From: Verminephrobacter eiseniae EF01-2
Lineage (GTDB): Bacteria > Pseudomonadota > Gammaproteobacteria > Burkholderiales > Burkholderiaceae_C
Direction: 5' to 3'
DNA length: 64,000 nucleotides
Assembly (NCBI RefSeq): GCF_000015565.1
Contig: NC_008786.1
Coordinates: 1,984,001 to 2,048,000 of the forward strand
The translations under genes and the position numbers were made by a program. Below the pieces are notes generated by a model. It was not told the DNA's origin. It did no database searches and saw only the letters and a list, made by a program, of their open reading frames with translations. Within the stretch, counting starts at the first letter, position 1; each line of letters starts with the position of its first letter. This document shows positions 48,101-54,952 of this stretch, one piece after another.

Positions 48101-48303
48101 CTCAACTTGTGCTTTGCAGACTGGCCGCATATTGTGAGCCGGTCACCGTAGCTGAGCTCGCTGAGCTCGCGGAGGTCTCTTTGGAGATTGTCGAGCGGTC
48201 CTTGAGGTGGGCAGACCTTCTCGGATTGGTCGTTCGTGGGGGTGGCGACTATTGGAGTCTGGACCCTTTCATCAGCGGACTGCTCAACAAACTGGAGAAC
48301 TGA
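42181..48303 (+). CDS. Giant STAND/AAA-like ATPase, first gene of a two-gene module
   Basis: 2040 residues from TTG 42181. I do not recognise a family for the whole protein. Residues 1-230 are unassigned; 240-450 are helical and coiled-coil-like; 455-555 are Pro/Ala/Gln-rich; 560-1330 look helical and repeat-like. An ATPase core begins with FYGRSAELDAV (1349-). Walker A is GGRQLGKT (1370-1377) and Walker B is RRILLLLDEADRFFE (Asp1468, Glu1469), followed by VVFAGLHNVLRMTERAN. Winged-helix text (about 1620-1700) follows. Residues 1757-1960 look like a second, degenerate P-loop fold (AGSHAGGISDVIEAL), ending in another winged helix. Its stop and the next ATG share one base (TGATG). Lower GC than neighbours suggests transfer. 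Confidence 0.85.
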   Translation: MRIESFPKHLGVYGLPASLLDREDHTVAVIALMRRKACLNREIRHAIKYEMQIPAEWRARVAGRLSKFDERILACNLSPAVRFRTFWSCSGMFLSGDGKWPVGTKAYAMALDVQLLAAYNPDWMHLGYDETAMSASCPQWRGIRERIQRLTNRPKEQVSFGVFMLWPKVLADLAAWDAREQEQRLILARVVFSLSSVGATDWFIKEALTRCPALQEELGDLVHPSEIGKVPSMDREEPLVPVVNAAATACQEWRASWDVLLERLECLTERLKQPSLEGVTALEQLCGELGVAVQQMPSQDVVERARLEAAVKVLADHCRSLSQEPVLDGLVDELVGKVPARWQLAQQECTDAKALAALADDAERAMSQTIDCAERLRQAWQERTDLEKAVDQASAAITSAKPFAERRVLELRRQESYRLLADAEAAVSGLEADLLASASPFEKSFDRSSNYQSGQLLQQDGQTNAVLPEIEAKQPVVEPVPAEIDAQPKAQTQSACCELVLEQHTAPLQATPPIAAPPVMAPASEPSVAAPNNVVDVKVPTPVLPAEFETNVDDNLYSVEAGELCKPIWTLLGSHQLGLAYQFTKAIAEQKPTLRVPPPALLAAVTLAKELALPDGAIREALTNHLNELTSDMFVQDGPYAWHTALNLLLVAATLRPMVLAPGVGATTAAGYLRLSNYPALYRLVVEIKEFSERLQGFRIEPAALKAARSEAGMREELAHLQRGATEWLGEHAPAMTMKFAAATNVWRHWTKPQGVLHQLVSIVAANRSTDLQHAKSLVMKLSDPNEFSRLVRETDRKILRRIRGEDIHSGALDQLQRSVAEARTYARKWIILAESEGQSGNRLRELLHEVRQTLSKAASSVDVELANGDPDEWGLVAAARSVVSSQFKAMRNLFDPAAELLPAEPTAAEALARAVLLVPCLHLHERWELRTELAQVVSAIAQWSAFPGTLEDAFRARLESGDLFGAELIVQKYPDFEAAERWRVELKRMRESWRNDLNRRIAEARRDMEVGRAYGYLNDQDLGHFETELRRCQDRAEQGQFDVALAAVDDARKALAEHRAKRTQQVQRALSEINRTAESAPGIDEVERVLRDGDVATAHELLQRLVEGKPVWPEEHALVDGFKEFFPHTLQTLDAWLDANSPRSVIEGAMRSGQKLGALDFDPLGTAQREHAVKLFGLWSEIKSKKRVDAGKLESLFSGLGFQFKRIQVVTERPSAREEVWSLELEPMNDRAVCPVPHFGSMAKGRYRVICVWEQLADEDILQLVGDPTLQKPTIVLHFTRIKERRRRELARIAKTSRKAFLLVDELMLIYLLAQSTSKVSGLFQLALPFAYSTPYDATAGLVPPEMFYGRSAELDAVKGINGRCFIYGGRQLGKTALLRRAEQSFHAPDAGRFSRWVDLRAEGIGVSRQAEEIWVCLAEQLKLIKVLEAVVPIPSPSRKGSIDTIIQEIRHFLGQDDDRRILLLLDEADRFFEQDGKKDFAETRRLKQLMDETSRHFKVVFAGLHNVLRMTERANHPLAHFGEPIKVGPLVDEDEVKEAEELVRRPMAAAGFEFESRNLVIRILAQTNYYPSLIQFYCSRLLGHMQSRLASARHPPGPRYIISDKDIESVYSSGELRDEIRSKFRLTLQLDPRYEVVAYALAWATLEGTYKHADGLNWKSIREKGALHWWPEGFQDTSERDFCVLLDEMVELGVLSRAREGYYTLRNLNILLLLGSRDEIEAVLVKDREPSVEFELSSFRPSLKSSTNSPQRNPLTYQQLDKLMRRENTVTAIAGSHAGGISDVIEALRDYVGETAQVKVLEDDCLDTMSFTHALDRALKARETEGNTLVLVPATVAWSSEWIEAGRQKLNLLRSPSKFVSLVFLANPVTLWGAMSDRATFADMQVPWMSLLPWADEFVKHWLTEQQLPSEKETRQQVRQVTGYWASALQDLVRNCNQESELKRRIESHFIGMGPDQIDAWAKSFGFVVCEPQLVLCRLAAYCEPVTVAELAELAEVSLEIVERSLRWADLLGLVVRGGGDYWSLDPFISGLLNKLEN

Positions 48304-49409
48304 TGCGTCTTTGGAGTCTTCCAGGTCCCAGCCACTTTCTTGACCAAGCGGTGGCTGCACTCAGGGATGGTTGCAGCTTACTTTTGCCGGTGCCTGCACA
48401 CGGTCTGAATGGCTTGCGAAAAGCGCTCGAAGATCGGCTGCACTTCGATGGCTGGAACGTGGCGCCCGTCGTCGAAGATGATGGTGGTGATCCAGTCGAG
48501 CAGATGTTTTCGGCGCTCGGACTCGATGACGGCAATCAAAGGCGAACGGTCGCGCTGCTTCGGCAAAGGCTCGATCCCGGGCAGGTTGTGCTCGTTGACA
48601 GGGTCCTGCCGTGCAGTTGGAGCGCTTGGAAGCAGTTCATCGGTGAATACGAAATCGCAAGCCGCAGCATTGGCATGTGTGAGCGCCCGCTCATCGTGCT
48701 GTTCACCGAAGGTGTCGCGCTTTTGGAGATGCCGCAAACAGCTGTTGCGCTACGTGCATTGGCGTGGAACAACGTGGTCGGCGAACTCGATGTCTTGCTG
48801 TTTGTGACTTCTTTGCTACGTAATGGCACAAGACCCGGCTACGAATTGCGACTCGTCGGACGAATGATTAGCCGCTTGGCGTTGTGGGATTTGGCTGTCG
48901 CCGCCTACCTCATCGAGCGCAATCCGGAGGATCTTTTTCACCCTGCGGTAGTGCTCAACGACGCTTTGCGCGAACTCGGGATGCCGGCCGGACTGGACAG
49001 GACATGGCAATCCGGTGGTTTGCAGTGCTTTGACGATGTGCAGTGCGCTCACCCCTTCTTGATTGTGCGGGAAGGCGATGCACAGCAAGAGCTGACGATG
49101 CGCCTGTGGGCGGCTCAAGCGACTGAGGTGCTTCCGGCGCTCGAGCTGCAACGTCGCAACCTCGTTCGCCTCATGCGGGGGTTGGTTGCAACACCGATAG
49201 ATGTGGCGGGCATCAGGTACTGCGACCTCAACGATATGGAGATTGGGCCACTGTCTTATGTGGCTCATAGGCAGGGCCTGAGTGACAACATCCAGCGGAC
49301 GGCGGAAAAGCTCAAGCGATTGCGCAACAAACTCGCGCATCTTGATGCGCTGGACGCGATCGATGTGTTTGACGAAAAGCTGTACCAGCACTCGACGACT
49401 GACGACTGA
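48303..49409 (+). CDS. HEPN-like protein with degenerate NTPase domain, second gene of the module
   Basis: 368 residues. Its N-terminal half (about 10-190) resembles the degenerate P-loop region of its partner: VAALRDGCSLLLPVPAHGLN and VVLVDRVLPCSWSAWKQF line up with AGSHAGGISD and LVLVPATVAWSSEWI. The C-terminal helical part ends with AEKLKRLRNKLAHLDALD. RNKLAH (Arg341 to His346) is the RX4H motif of HEPN ribonucleases; the Swt1-type HEPN group is the closest resemblance. RNase activity is inferred, not shown. Translational coupling to the ATPase suggests a shared complex or sensor/effector pair. Confidence 0.8.
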   Translation: MRLWSLPGPSHFLDQAVAALRDGCSLLLPVPAHGLNGLRKALEDRLHFDGWNVAPVVEDDGGDPVEQMFSALGLDDGNQRRTVALLRQRLDPGQVVLVDRVLPCSWSAWKQFIGEYEIASRSIGMCERPLIVLFTEGVALLEMPQTAVALRALAWNNVVGELDVLLFVTSLLRNGTRPGYELRLVGRMISRLALWDLAVAAYLIERNPEDLFHPAVVLNDALRELGMPAGLDRTWQSGGLQCFDDVQCAHPFLIVREGDAQQELTMRLWAAQATEVLPALELQRRNLVRLMRGLVATPIDVAGIRYCDLNDMEIGPLSYVAHRQGLSDNIQRTAEKLKRLRNKLAHLDALDAIDVFDEKLYQHSTTDD

Positions 49410-49422
49410 CGGCTGACGACGG
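49393..49422 (+). repeat. Short GACTGAC repeats at the end of the module
   Basis: CGACGACTGACGACTGACGG and CTGACGACGG run through the stop codon of the HEPN-like gene. Repetition of GAC/CTG blocks at this boundary could mark an old junction. Confidence 0.5.
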
Positions 49423-49714
49423 CAATGTCCAACGCCTGCCGGTGCCTGCACATGGGCTGCATCCGGAGCGATATGCATCTCGTGTGCGGATCGATCCTGA
49501 TCTCGTGGGTGGCCATTGGCGCTGACATCCGCGCCGGCCAGTTCGGCTCTGCATCGCGCTGGGCGATCTCCCGGTTGACGGCATTGGCGATGGCCTGCAC
49601 CCGATCCACCCCCGTTGGTTTGCCCTCGATGCGGGCCGGTCGCGCCTTGTGCGTTGCGTCTTGTGTGCCTTGTTCGTCCACGCCTTGGGCACCTCGTCGG
49701 GCAAGGCCGCTGCA
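49410..49714. other. Junction between the HEPN module and mxaD, no supported gene
   Basis: Minus-strand reading of 49450-49681 gives GVDRVQAIANAVNREIAQRD and MATHEIRIDPHT, which looks coding but matches nothing I recognise and runs into the repeats and the HEPN gene antisense. It may be a truncated gene next to the inserted module. Confidence 0.3.
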
Positions 49715-50302
49715 TCAGTTTTGCTTGTCTTCCAGTTTTTTCTTTGCCGCATGCAGTGCGGGCAGCATGAAGTCGCGCAGCGCTTGCACGGCGGCGGCGT
49801 CGTCCAGACCCGCTGCGGGCTCGTTGCCGGTGTCGGCGCGGTAGGCGCGCGCGCGCCATTCGAGTCGGCTGCCACTGCCGGCAGGCACGACCCGCAGCCG
49901 TGCCGAGTAGGAGCCGACCGGAAGCACCTTGGTGTCTATCGTCCGCCCCGAGCGGTAGGACATGCTCATTTCTGCCGGCAGGTGCTCGTCGAGTTCTTCG
50001 CTGACGCCGGCGCCTTGGTCGAAGGTCAGGCGCCGTTTCGAGCCGACGGCGTTGCCTTGGTCGGCCTCGCTGGCCTTCAGGCGCGGGTTCCAGCGCGCTA
50101 GCGATCCGAAGTCGCCGACCAGCGCCCACACCGCAGCGGGTGCGGCGGCGATTTCGACCGCTTCATCGATCTTTTGTGGCGTCGGCCCGTGCGCGTGCGC
50201 CGATGGCGCGGTCAGCACGGCCAATGCAAATGCCAGGGCCGGCAGTCCACGGTGGCTGCGGCGGTGTGCCGGGTGAGGGTGAGGGTGAGGCTGTGATTTC
50301 AT
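49715..50302 (-). CDS. mxaD: Methanol dehydrogenase accessory protein MxaD
   Basis: 195 residues. A signal peptide (to about residue 37, ending APSAHAHG) precedes an SRPBCC/START-like domain (IDEAVEIAAAPAAVWALVGD at the start, RVVPAGSGSRLEWRARAYRA). MxaD is a periplasmic protein that helps interaction of methanol dehydrogenase with cytochrome cL. It is the last gene of the mxa operon, 3 bases after mxaL. His-rich HPHPHPAHRRSH precedes the hydrophobic core of the signal. Confidence 0.85.
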   Translation of the reverse strand: MKSQPHPHPHPAHRRSHRGLPALAFALAVLTAPSAHAHGPTPQKIDEAVEIAAAPAAVWALVGDFGSLARWNPRLKASEADQGNAVGSKRRLTFDQGAGVSEELDEHLPAEMSMSYRSGRTIDTKVLPVGSYSARLRVVPAGSGSRLEWRARAYRADTGNEPAAGLDDAAAVQALRDFMLPALHAAKKKLEDKQN

Positions 50303-50305
50303 GCG

Positions 50306-51400
50306 TCAAAGGGGTGTGGGTCGGGAAAGGGTGGCAGGGGCGATGCGCCGGCCTGCGCCTGTGGCGCCCGGCAGGGGTTGGCGTTGCCGGCGCCATTCGG
50401 GCAGCAGGCCCGCCAGCAGTGCCAGCGCGCCGAGCAGCACCAAAGGGGCGTGCAGTTCGTGGCGCTGTGGCCGTGTGGCGCCGCCTGGCAGTCTTTGCAG
50501 CGCGGTGACCACGGTGCCGGCATCGCTGGCCGTATGGACTTGCAGCCCGGTGATTTCGGCGATGCGGGCGAGGACTTCGTCCCGGCGCCACGACAGGTGC
50601 TCGGTGCCCGCACTGGGCGGGCGCTGGGGTCGGTTGCGCAGGTCCTCTCCGGCGGCGGCCATGCGCTCTCTGTCCGGCGCAGGAATCGCGGGCTGGGCTC
50701 CCGGGGAGGCAAAGGCCGCTGCTTCTTCCTGCGTCCAGTAGCCAATGGTCTGGCCCTGGGCGCCGGTGCGCGGCACGGGCTGGGGTTGCAGGCCGCCGAC
50801 GCCGAACAGGGCCCCTGCCGGGGTGTTGGCCGATCGGTCAAAGCGTGGCTCTCTGCCGGGGAAGATCGGCGGCGCCTGGTGGCCGTCGGTGAACAAGGCC
50901 AGCGCGGTGCCGGGCCAGTGCTGCCGGATCTGCTCCAGCGCCGAGTAGGTGCCGTAAAAGATGTGGCTGTCGGCCGCCCATGCCATGCGCCAGTCGAGGT
51001 TGGTCAGCACATCGTCGAGCGCCGCGTAGTGCGCGCAGACTTCGACCGGCGCCATCAGCACCAGGGTTTTGCGTTCGGTGAACACGCCGACGCCGGCACT
51101 GTGGCCGCAGGGCAGTTCGCGCACCACGCGGCGCAGGAGTGCGCGTGTGTAGGCCAGGCGTGTGATGGGCGCGGCGTCTGCCGGCAAGTTGCCGTCCGGG
51201 GGTTGCCCGTGCATGTCGGCCACGTTCATGCTCTGCGTGATGTCGACGACCAACAAGGTGGTGCCGACGCGCGACGGCCAGGTGAAGCCGGGGCGCAGCA
51301 GTGCCAGCGCAAAGGCCAGCACGGCCAGGATGGCGAGCCACCAGCGTGCGCGATGGCGCAGGGCTGTTTTTGGCGTGGACGATGGCCGGGTGCCAGTCAT
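50306..51400 (-). CDS. mxaL: von Willebrand domain protein MxaL
   Basis: 364 residues from ATG 51400, one base after the mxaK stop (TGAGATG). A hydrophobic N-terminal segment (about 22-42) anchors a VWA domain with the MIDAS-like motif VVDITQSMNVADM and TALALFTDGHQAP. A second membrane segment near the C-terminus (ALVLLGALALLAGLL) follows. MxaL works with MxaC, K, A, S and R to insert calcium or assemble methanol dehydrogenase. Confidence 0.88.
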   Translation of the reverse strand: MTGTRPSSTPKTALRHRARWWLAILAVLAFALALLRPGFTWPSRVGTTLLVVDITQSMNVADMHGQPPDGNLPADAAPITRLAYTRALLRRVVRELPCGHSAGVGVFTERKTLVLMAPVEVCAHYAALDDVLTNLDWRMAWAADSHIFYGTYSALEQIRQHWPGTALALFTDGHQAPPIFPGREPRFDRSANTPAGALFGVGGLQPQPVPRTGAQGQTIGYWTQEEAAAFASPGAQPAIPAPDRERMAAAGEDLRNRPQRPPSAGTEHLSWRRDEVLARIAEITGLQVHTASDAGTVVTALQRLPGGATRPQRHELHAPLVLLGALALLAGLLPEWRRQRQPLPGATGAGRRIAPATLSRPTPL

Positions 51401-51401
51401 C

Positions 51402-51974
51402 TCAATGCATTCCGCGCGGCGGCCCGACCATTTCGGTCCAGGCGGCTTTGTCCTTGAGCAGGCGCTGCTGCGCCTCGTCGTCGAGGTCGCTGCCGGAGCG
51501 GCGCCAGTTGCGCACCTCCAGATCGGGCAGCACGCGCAATGCAAGCTCGAAGTTGTAGCGGGTGTTCCAGTCGTCGGGCTGTATCCGCAGCGCCCGGCGG
51601 TAGCCGGATTTGGCCAGTTGCAGCAGCGCCATCGCGCGTTCCGTGCTGCCTTCGTCGCGCGCGGCCTCGATGCCGCGGCGCAGGTACAGGTTGGCGACGT
51701 TGACCCGCACCGCCTGGCGCACGCTGTCGCTGCCCAGTGCTTGTGCGTCTGCGTAGGCGCTCAGCGCTTCGTCGAAGCGGCCCTGCCGCTCCAGCGCGAT
51801 GGCATGTGCCAGCAGCACCGGTGCCGGCGCGCCGGGCGCCGCAAGCCCCGCGCTCATCTGCTGGTTGGTCTGCGCCGCTTGCCAGGCGTCGAACGCGCGC
51901 GCGCCGGCCAGCGCTGCCGCGAGCAAGGCCGTGAGCAGGCACAGCCATGGCAGCCAGCGCCCTGCCAGCAGCAT
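51402..51974 (-). CDS. mxaK: MxaK, methanol dehydrogenase assembly protein
   Basis: 190 residues from ATG 51974. One membrane helix (about 4-26) then tetratricopeptide-like helices (ALSAYADAQALGSDSVRQAV, ERAMALLQLAKSGYRRALRI). Ends with LLKDKAAWTEMVGPPRGMH. The position between mxaC and mxaL fixes the name; the family is loosely conserved, so the exact start is less certain. Confidence 0.8.
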   Translation of the reverse strand: MLLAGRWLPWLCLLTALLAAALAGARAFDAWQAAQTNQQMSAGLAAPGAPAPVLLAHAIALERQGRFDEALSAYADAQALGSDSVRQAVRVNVANLYLRRGIEAARDEGSTERAMALLQLAKSGYRRALRIQPDDWNTRYNFELALRVLPDLEVRNWRRSGSDLDDEAQQRLLKDKAAWTEMVGPPRGMH

Positions 51975-51994
51975 GGGCCGCAGGCGTGCCGGGG

Positions 51995-52975
51995 TCAGCC
52001 GCGCTGCCAACGCTCTATCTCCAGGCTGCGCGCCAGCAGCAGCAGCAGCGCGCACGATAGCGCGATGGCATCGCACCACGGTGCCAAGTTGCGCCGTGGC
52101 TGCGCTTGCAGGTAGCGCAGCGGCAGGTTTTGCAGCCGCGAGACATCGCTGATCGCGGCCGCGAGGGCCTGCGGGTTGTCGGCCTCGTACAGCCGGTAGG
52201 GTGTGCCCAGGTCTTGGAAGAAGGTGTGGAGGTGGTATTCGGGCGCCACGTCGGCGCCGGCCTGCGGGTCGGGCGGACGGGTAGGGCTGTTGCTGCCGGG
52301 CGAGCGCAGGTACACCCAGTACAACTGGACGCGGTATTCCTCGAACAAGCGGCGCAGCTTGATTTGGGCACGCGGCTCGATCTGGGCTGCGCCGTCGGAC
52401 ACGAACAGGATCACGCGCGAACCGGTATGAGGCTGCTCGCCGAACTGCGCCAGCGCCAGCGCCAGGCCGGCCGCGACATTGGTCAGTCCGATGCCCGGCG
52501 TCGCTGCGGCGCGCAGCGCGGCGCGCACCGCTTCGTGGTCGGACGACAGGCCCAGCACCTGCATCGGCGCGGTGGAAAACAGGGTCAGGCCGAACAGGTC
52601 GAGCGGACGCTCTTTGACAAAGCCGTCGAGCAGCCGCGCTGCGGCCTCGCTCTTGGACTCCTCGCCGGCCTGGCGCGCGGCGGCAAAGCCGTCGGCCATG
52701 CTGGCGCTGCGGTCGAGCACGATGGCCAGGTGCGCGCCGGTGCCGGTGCGCTCGATCGGTAGTCCTTGCAGATAGCCGCCGGCCAGACTGAGCGCGGCGG
52801 CGGCGAGCGCCAGGCTGGCGGCGCAGCGCAGGCCCATGTCGACCCAGCGTGACGCCGCATCCACGGGCCAGGTGCCGACGCTGGCCCACATCACCCGTCG
52901 CTGGCCGTGCAGCCACCATGGCAGCACGGCCAAGGCCAGGCCATAGAGCCAGGCAGGATGCTCAAACTCGGGCAT
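51995..52975 (-). CDS. mxaC: von Willebrand domain protein MxaC
   Basis: 326 residues. Aerotolerance/BatA-like: two N-terminal membrane segments (WLYGLALAVLPWWLHG and around 50-70), then a VWA domain with MIDAS motif VLDRSASMADGFAAA and ILFVSDGAAQIEP, and a C-terminal membrane helix (ALSCALLLLLARSLEI). Needed with MxaA, K, L, S for an active calcium enzyme. ATG 52975 overlaps mxaA by 14 bases. Confidence 0.88.
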   Translation of the reverse strand: MPEFEHPAWLYGLALAVLPWWLHGQRRVMWASVGTWPVDAASRWVDMGLRCAASLALAAAALSLAGGYLQGLPIERTGTGAHLAIVLDRSASMADGFAAARQAGEESKSEAAARLLDGFVKERPLDLFGLTLFSTAPMQVLGLSSDHEAVRAALRAAATPGIGLTNVAAGLALALAQFGEQPHTGSRVILFVSDGAAQIEPRAQIKLRRLFEEYRVQLYWVYLRSPGSNSPTRPPDPQAGADVAPEYHLHTFFQDLGTPYRLYEADNPQALAAAISDVSRLQNLPLRYLQAQPRRNLAPWCDAIALSCALLLLLARSLEIERWQRG

Positions 52976-54053
52976 GCGCCCTCCGGCGGCCGGGCGAGCG
53001 GCTGAACTCGGCCGCCAGCCGAAACTCGCGCTGCGCCAAGCGGCGCAGCAGTGCGGCCAGGTCCTGCCGTGCCAGCCGCGTGGCGGGGGCGGCAGCCCCG
53101 GGGTCGAGGTAGAAGGCGCACTGCGACGCTGCGAATACCTCGCGCACCTGGCTGGCCAGAGGCGCCAGCCCGGGATGCGCGGCGAAGAAGGCGTCGAGCC
53201 GATCGGCAAACACCACTTCTGCGGCCGTCGCATCGAAGGCCCGGTGCCAGCAGCGCAGGTCGTCGGCGTCGGCTGGCAGCACCCCGCCCGCACCGGCGCG
53301 CGGGCGGGACTTCACGGTGCGCCAAGCCTGGGCGAAGGGCCGGGTGCTGCGCCGCAGCAGCCAGCGCCCGCTGCTCCAGGCCCAGCCGGCCAGCGCCAGC
53401 AGCGCCACGCCGAGCCAGATGCCGCTCTCGATCAGCCGGCTACGCACGTCCAGCCGGTTGGCTTGCCAACCCGGGCGCATGCTGTCGACCCAGCCGGCCC
53501 GGCGCTCCCACGGCACCAGCGGCGACAGCGATAGCCGGCTGGCCGGCAGCATCAGCCGGGTGATCTGCGCGCCCTTGCGCAGCCGCAGCGGGGTGGCTGG
53601 CAACGGCACGTCGGTGGTGTTGTGCACCGTTTTGAACAGTTGCCAAGTGACGGACAACCACCGGCAATTTGCGCAGACGCTGCCGGCCGGCTCGACGCTG
53701 TGGCCCCGCAGTTCCAGCGGGCCGTCTTCACGGGTGGGCGCTTGCAGCCCGTCGCGGTCGATCTCCCAGCCCGGCGGCCATTCGATCAGGGCACGGTAGA
53801 CGAGCAAGTCGCCCAGGTGGCGGGCGCTGTCGCGGGGCGGCTGCGTGCGCAGCAATCGCGGCATCGGCGCGCCATCGGGCGCTGCGGCCGCCGATGTGGT
53901 GGCTGACGTAGTGGCCGATGTGGCCGACATGGCCGATGTCGTGGCCGAAGCCGGGAGCGTGCCAAGCATCCAGGCCATCAGCATGGCCAGCGCGATGCCG
54001 CAGGCGCTCAGTGGCTCGTCAAACCGGCGGGGGGTCGACACAGGATGTCTCAT
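52962..54053 (-). CDS. mxaA: MxaA, methanol dehydrogenase calcium-insertion protein
   Basis: 363 residues. A signal/anchor segment (about 15-38) followed by an Ala/Thr/Ser-rich repeat (SATTSAMSATSATTSATTSA), a periplasmic domain with GSVCANCRWLSV and a membrane helix (about 210-232). A cytoplasmic C-terminal part continues to VRRRAHARV-type end. Named from its place between mxaS and mxaC and from its architecture; MxaA is known to help insert calcium. ATGA overlap with mxaS. Confidence 0.85.
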   Translation of the reverse strand: MRHPVSTPRRFDEPLSACGIALAMLMAWMLGTLPASATTSAMSATSATTSATTSAAAAPDGAPMPRLLRTQPPRDSARHLGDLLVYRALIEWPPGWEIDRDGLQAPTREDGPLELRGHSVEPAGSVCANCRWLSVTWQLFKTVHNTTDVPLPATPLRLRKGAQITRLMLPASRLSLSPLVPWERRAGWVDSMRPGWQANRLDVRSRLIESGIWLGVALLALAGWAWSSGRWLLRRSTRPFAQAWRTVKSRPRAGAGGVLPADADDLRCWHRAFDATAAEVVFADRLDAFFAAHPGLAPLASQVREVFAASQCAFYLDPGAAAPATRLARQDLAALLRRLAQREFRLAAEFSRSPGRRRAHARV

Positions 54054-54922
54054 GTGCCGCCCCGGGCCAGGAAATGCCGCGCCAGCGCTGCCAGGTTCAG
54101 CCCGTCTTGCGCCACCAGCAGCGAGGCGCCGTGGCGCCGCGCCATTTGCGCCGCGCCGGCATGGCGCGCCTGTTGCGCCGCAGCCAGGCGATCGGCCAAG
54201 CCCGGGTGCAGGAACACCAGCCGCTCGCGCGCGTTTTCCAGATCGGCCAGACGCACCAGCCCCCAGCGGGCTGGCGGCGCGCGCTCCAGGCTGTCGGCCA
54301 GCAGCACGACCACGACTTCGTGCTGCGCCAACTGCTTGAGCATTTTCTCGAACAGCGCCATGTCGAAGTAGAGGTCGGAGACCACGAACACCAGAGAGCG
54401 CTGCCGTGGCAGCCAGCGGGTCGCCTGCACCAGGCCCTGGGCGCTCGCTTCGCGTGCGGCGCCTTGTACGGCCAGGTCGCGCAGTTGCCGGGCGACATGC
54501 TCGCCGGCGTGGCGTGACAGCGTTGGCGGCAGCAGCAGTTCGCGCCGCACGGCGCCATCGCAGCCGATGAAGCCGAACGGGTCGCCGCGACGGAATGCGC
54601 CACGCGCCAGCGCCCGGGCAAAGCGGGCGGTGAGTTCGAAGCGCTCGACGCTGCCGGCAAAGCGCATCGAGCGCGACAGGTCGGCCAGCAATACCACCGG
54701 GATCCGGCTGCGCTGGCGAAACTCGCGCACCCAGGGCCGGCCAAACGGGTCGGCGACGCTGGCGCGCAGGTCGATGCGGCGCGCATCGCGCCCCACGGCA
54801 AGCGGCACCACGCCGCGAAACTCTTCGCCGCTACCGGCCACGCGGGAGCGGTGGCTGCCGGGGTGCACATCGGCGGCGCGCCAGCGGATGCGGTAGGCAA
54901 GCTCTTCGGCGGCGCGGGTCAT
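54050..54922 (-). CDS. mxaS: DUF58 protein MxaS
   Basis: 290 residues. Typical DUF58 text: IRWRAADVHPGSHRSRVAGS, RRIDLRASVADPFGRPWVRE and a VWA-like stretch VVLLADLSRSMRFAG. DUF58 proteins pair with MoxR ATPases; here MxaR is encoded immediately upstream with 30 bases between. Start MTRAAEELAYRIRW. Confidence 0.88.
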   Translation of the reverse strand: MTRAAEELAYRIRWRAADVHPGSHRSRVAGSGEEFRGVVPLAVGRDARRIDLRASVADPFGRPWVREFRQRSRIPVVLLADLSRSMRFAGSVERFELTARFARALARGAFRRGDPFGFIGCDGAVRRELLLPPTLSRHAGEHVARQLRDLAVQGAAREASAQGLVQATRWLPRQRSLVFVVSDLYFDMALFEKMLKQLAQHEVVVVLLADSLERAPPARWGLVRLADLENARERLVFLHPGLADRLAAAQQARHAGAAQMARRHGASLLVAQDGLNLAALARHFLARGGT

Positions 54923-54952
54923 GGAGCGCTCGATGGTGTCACGGCGCTGGCG

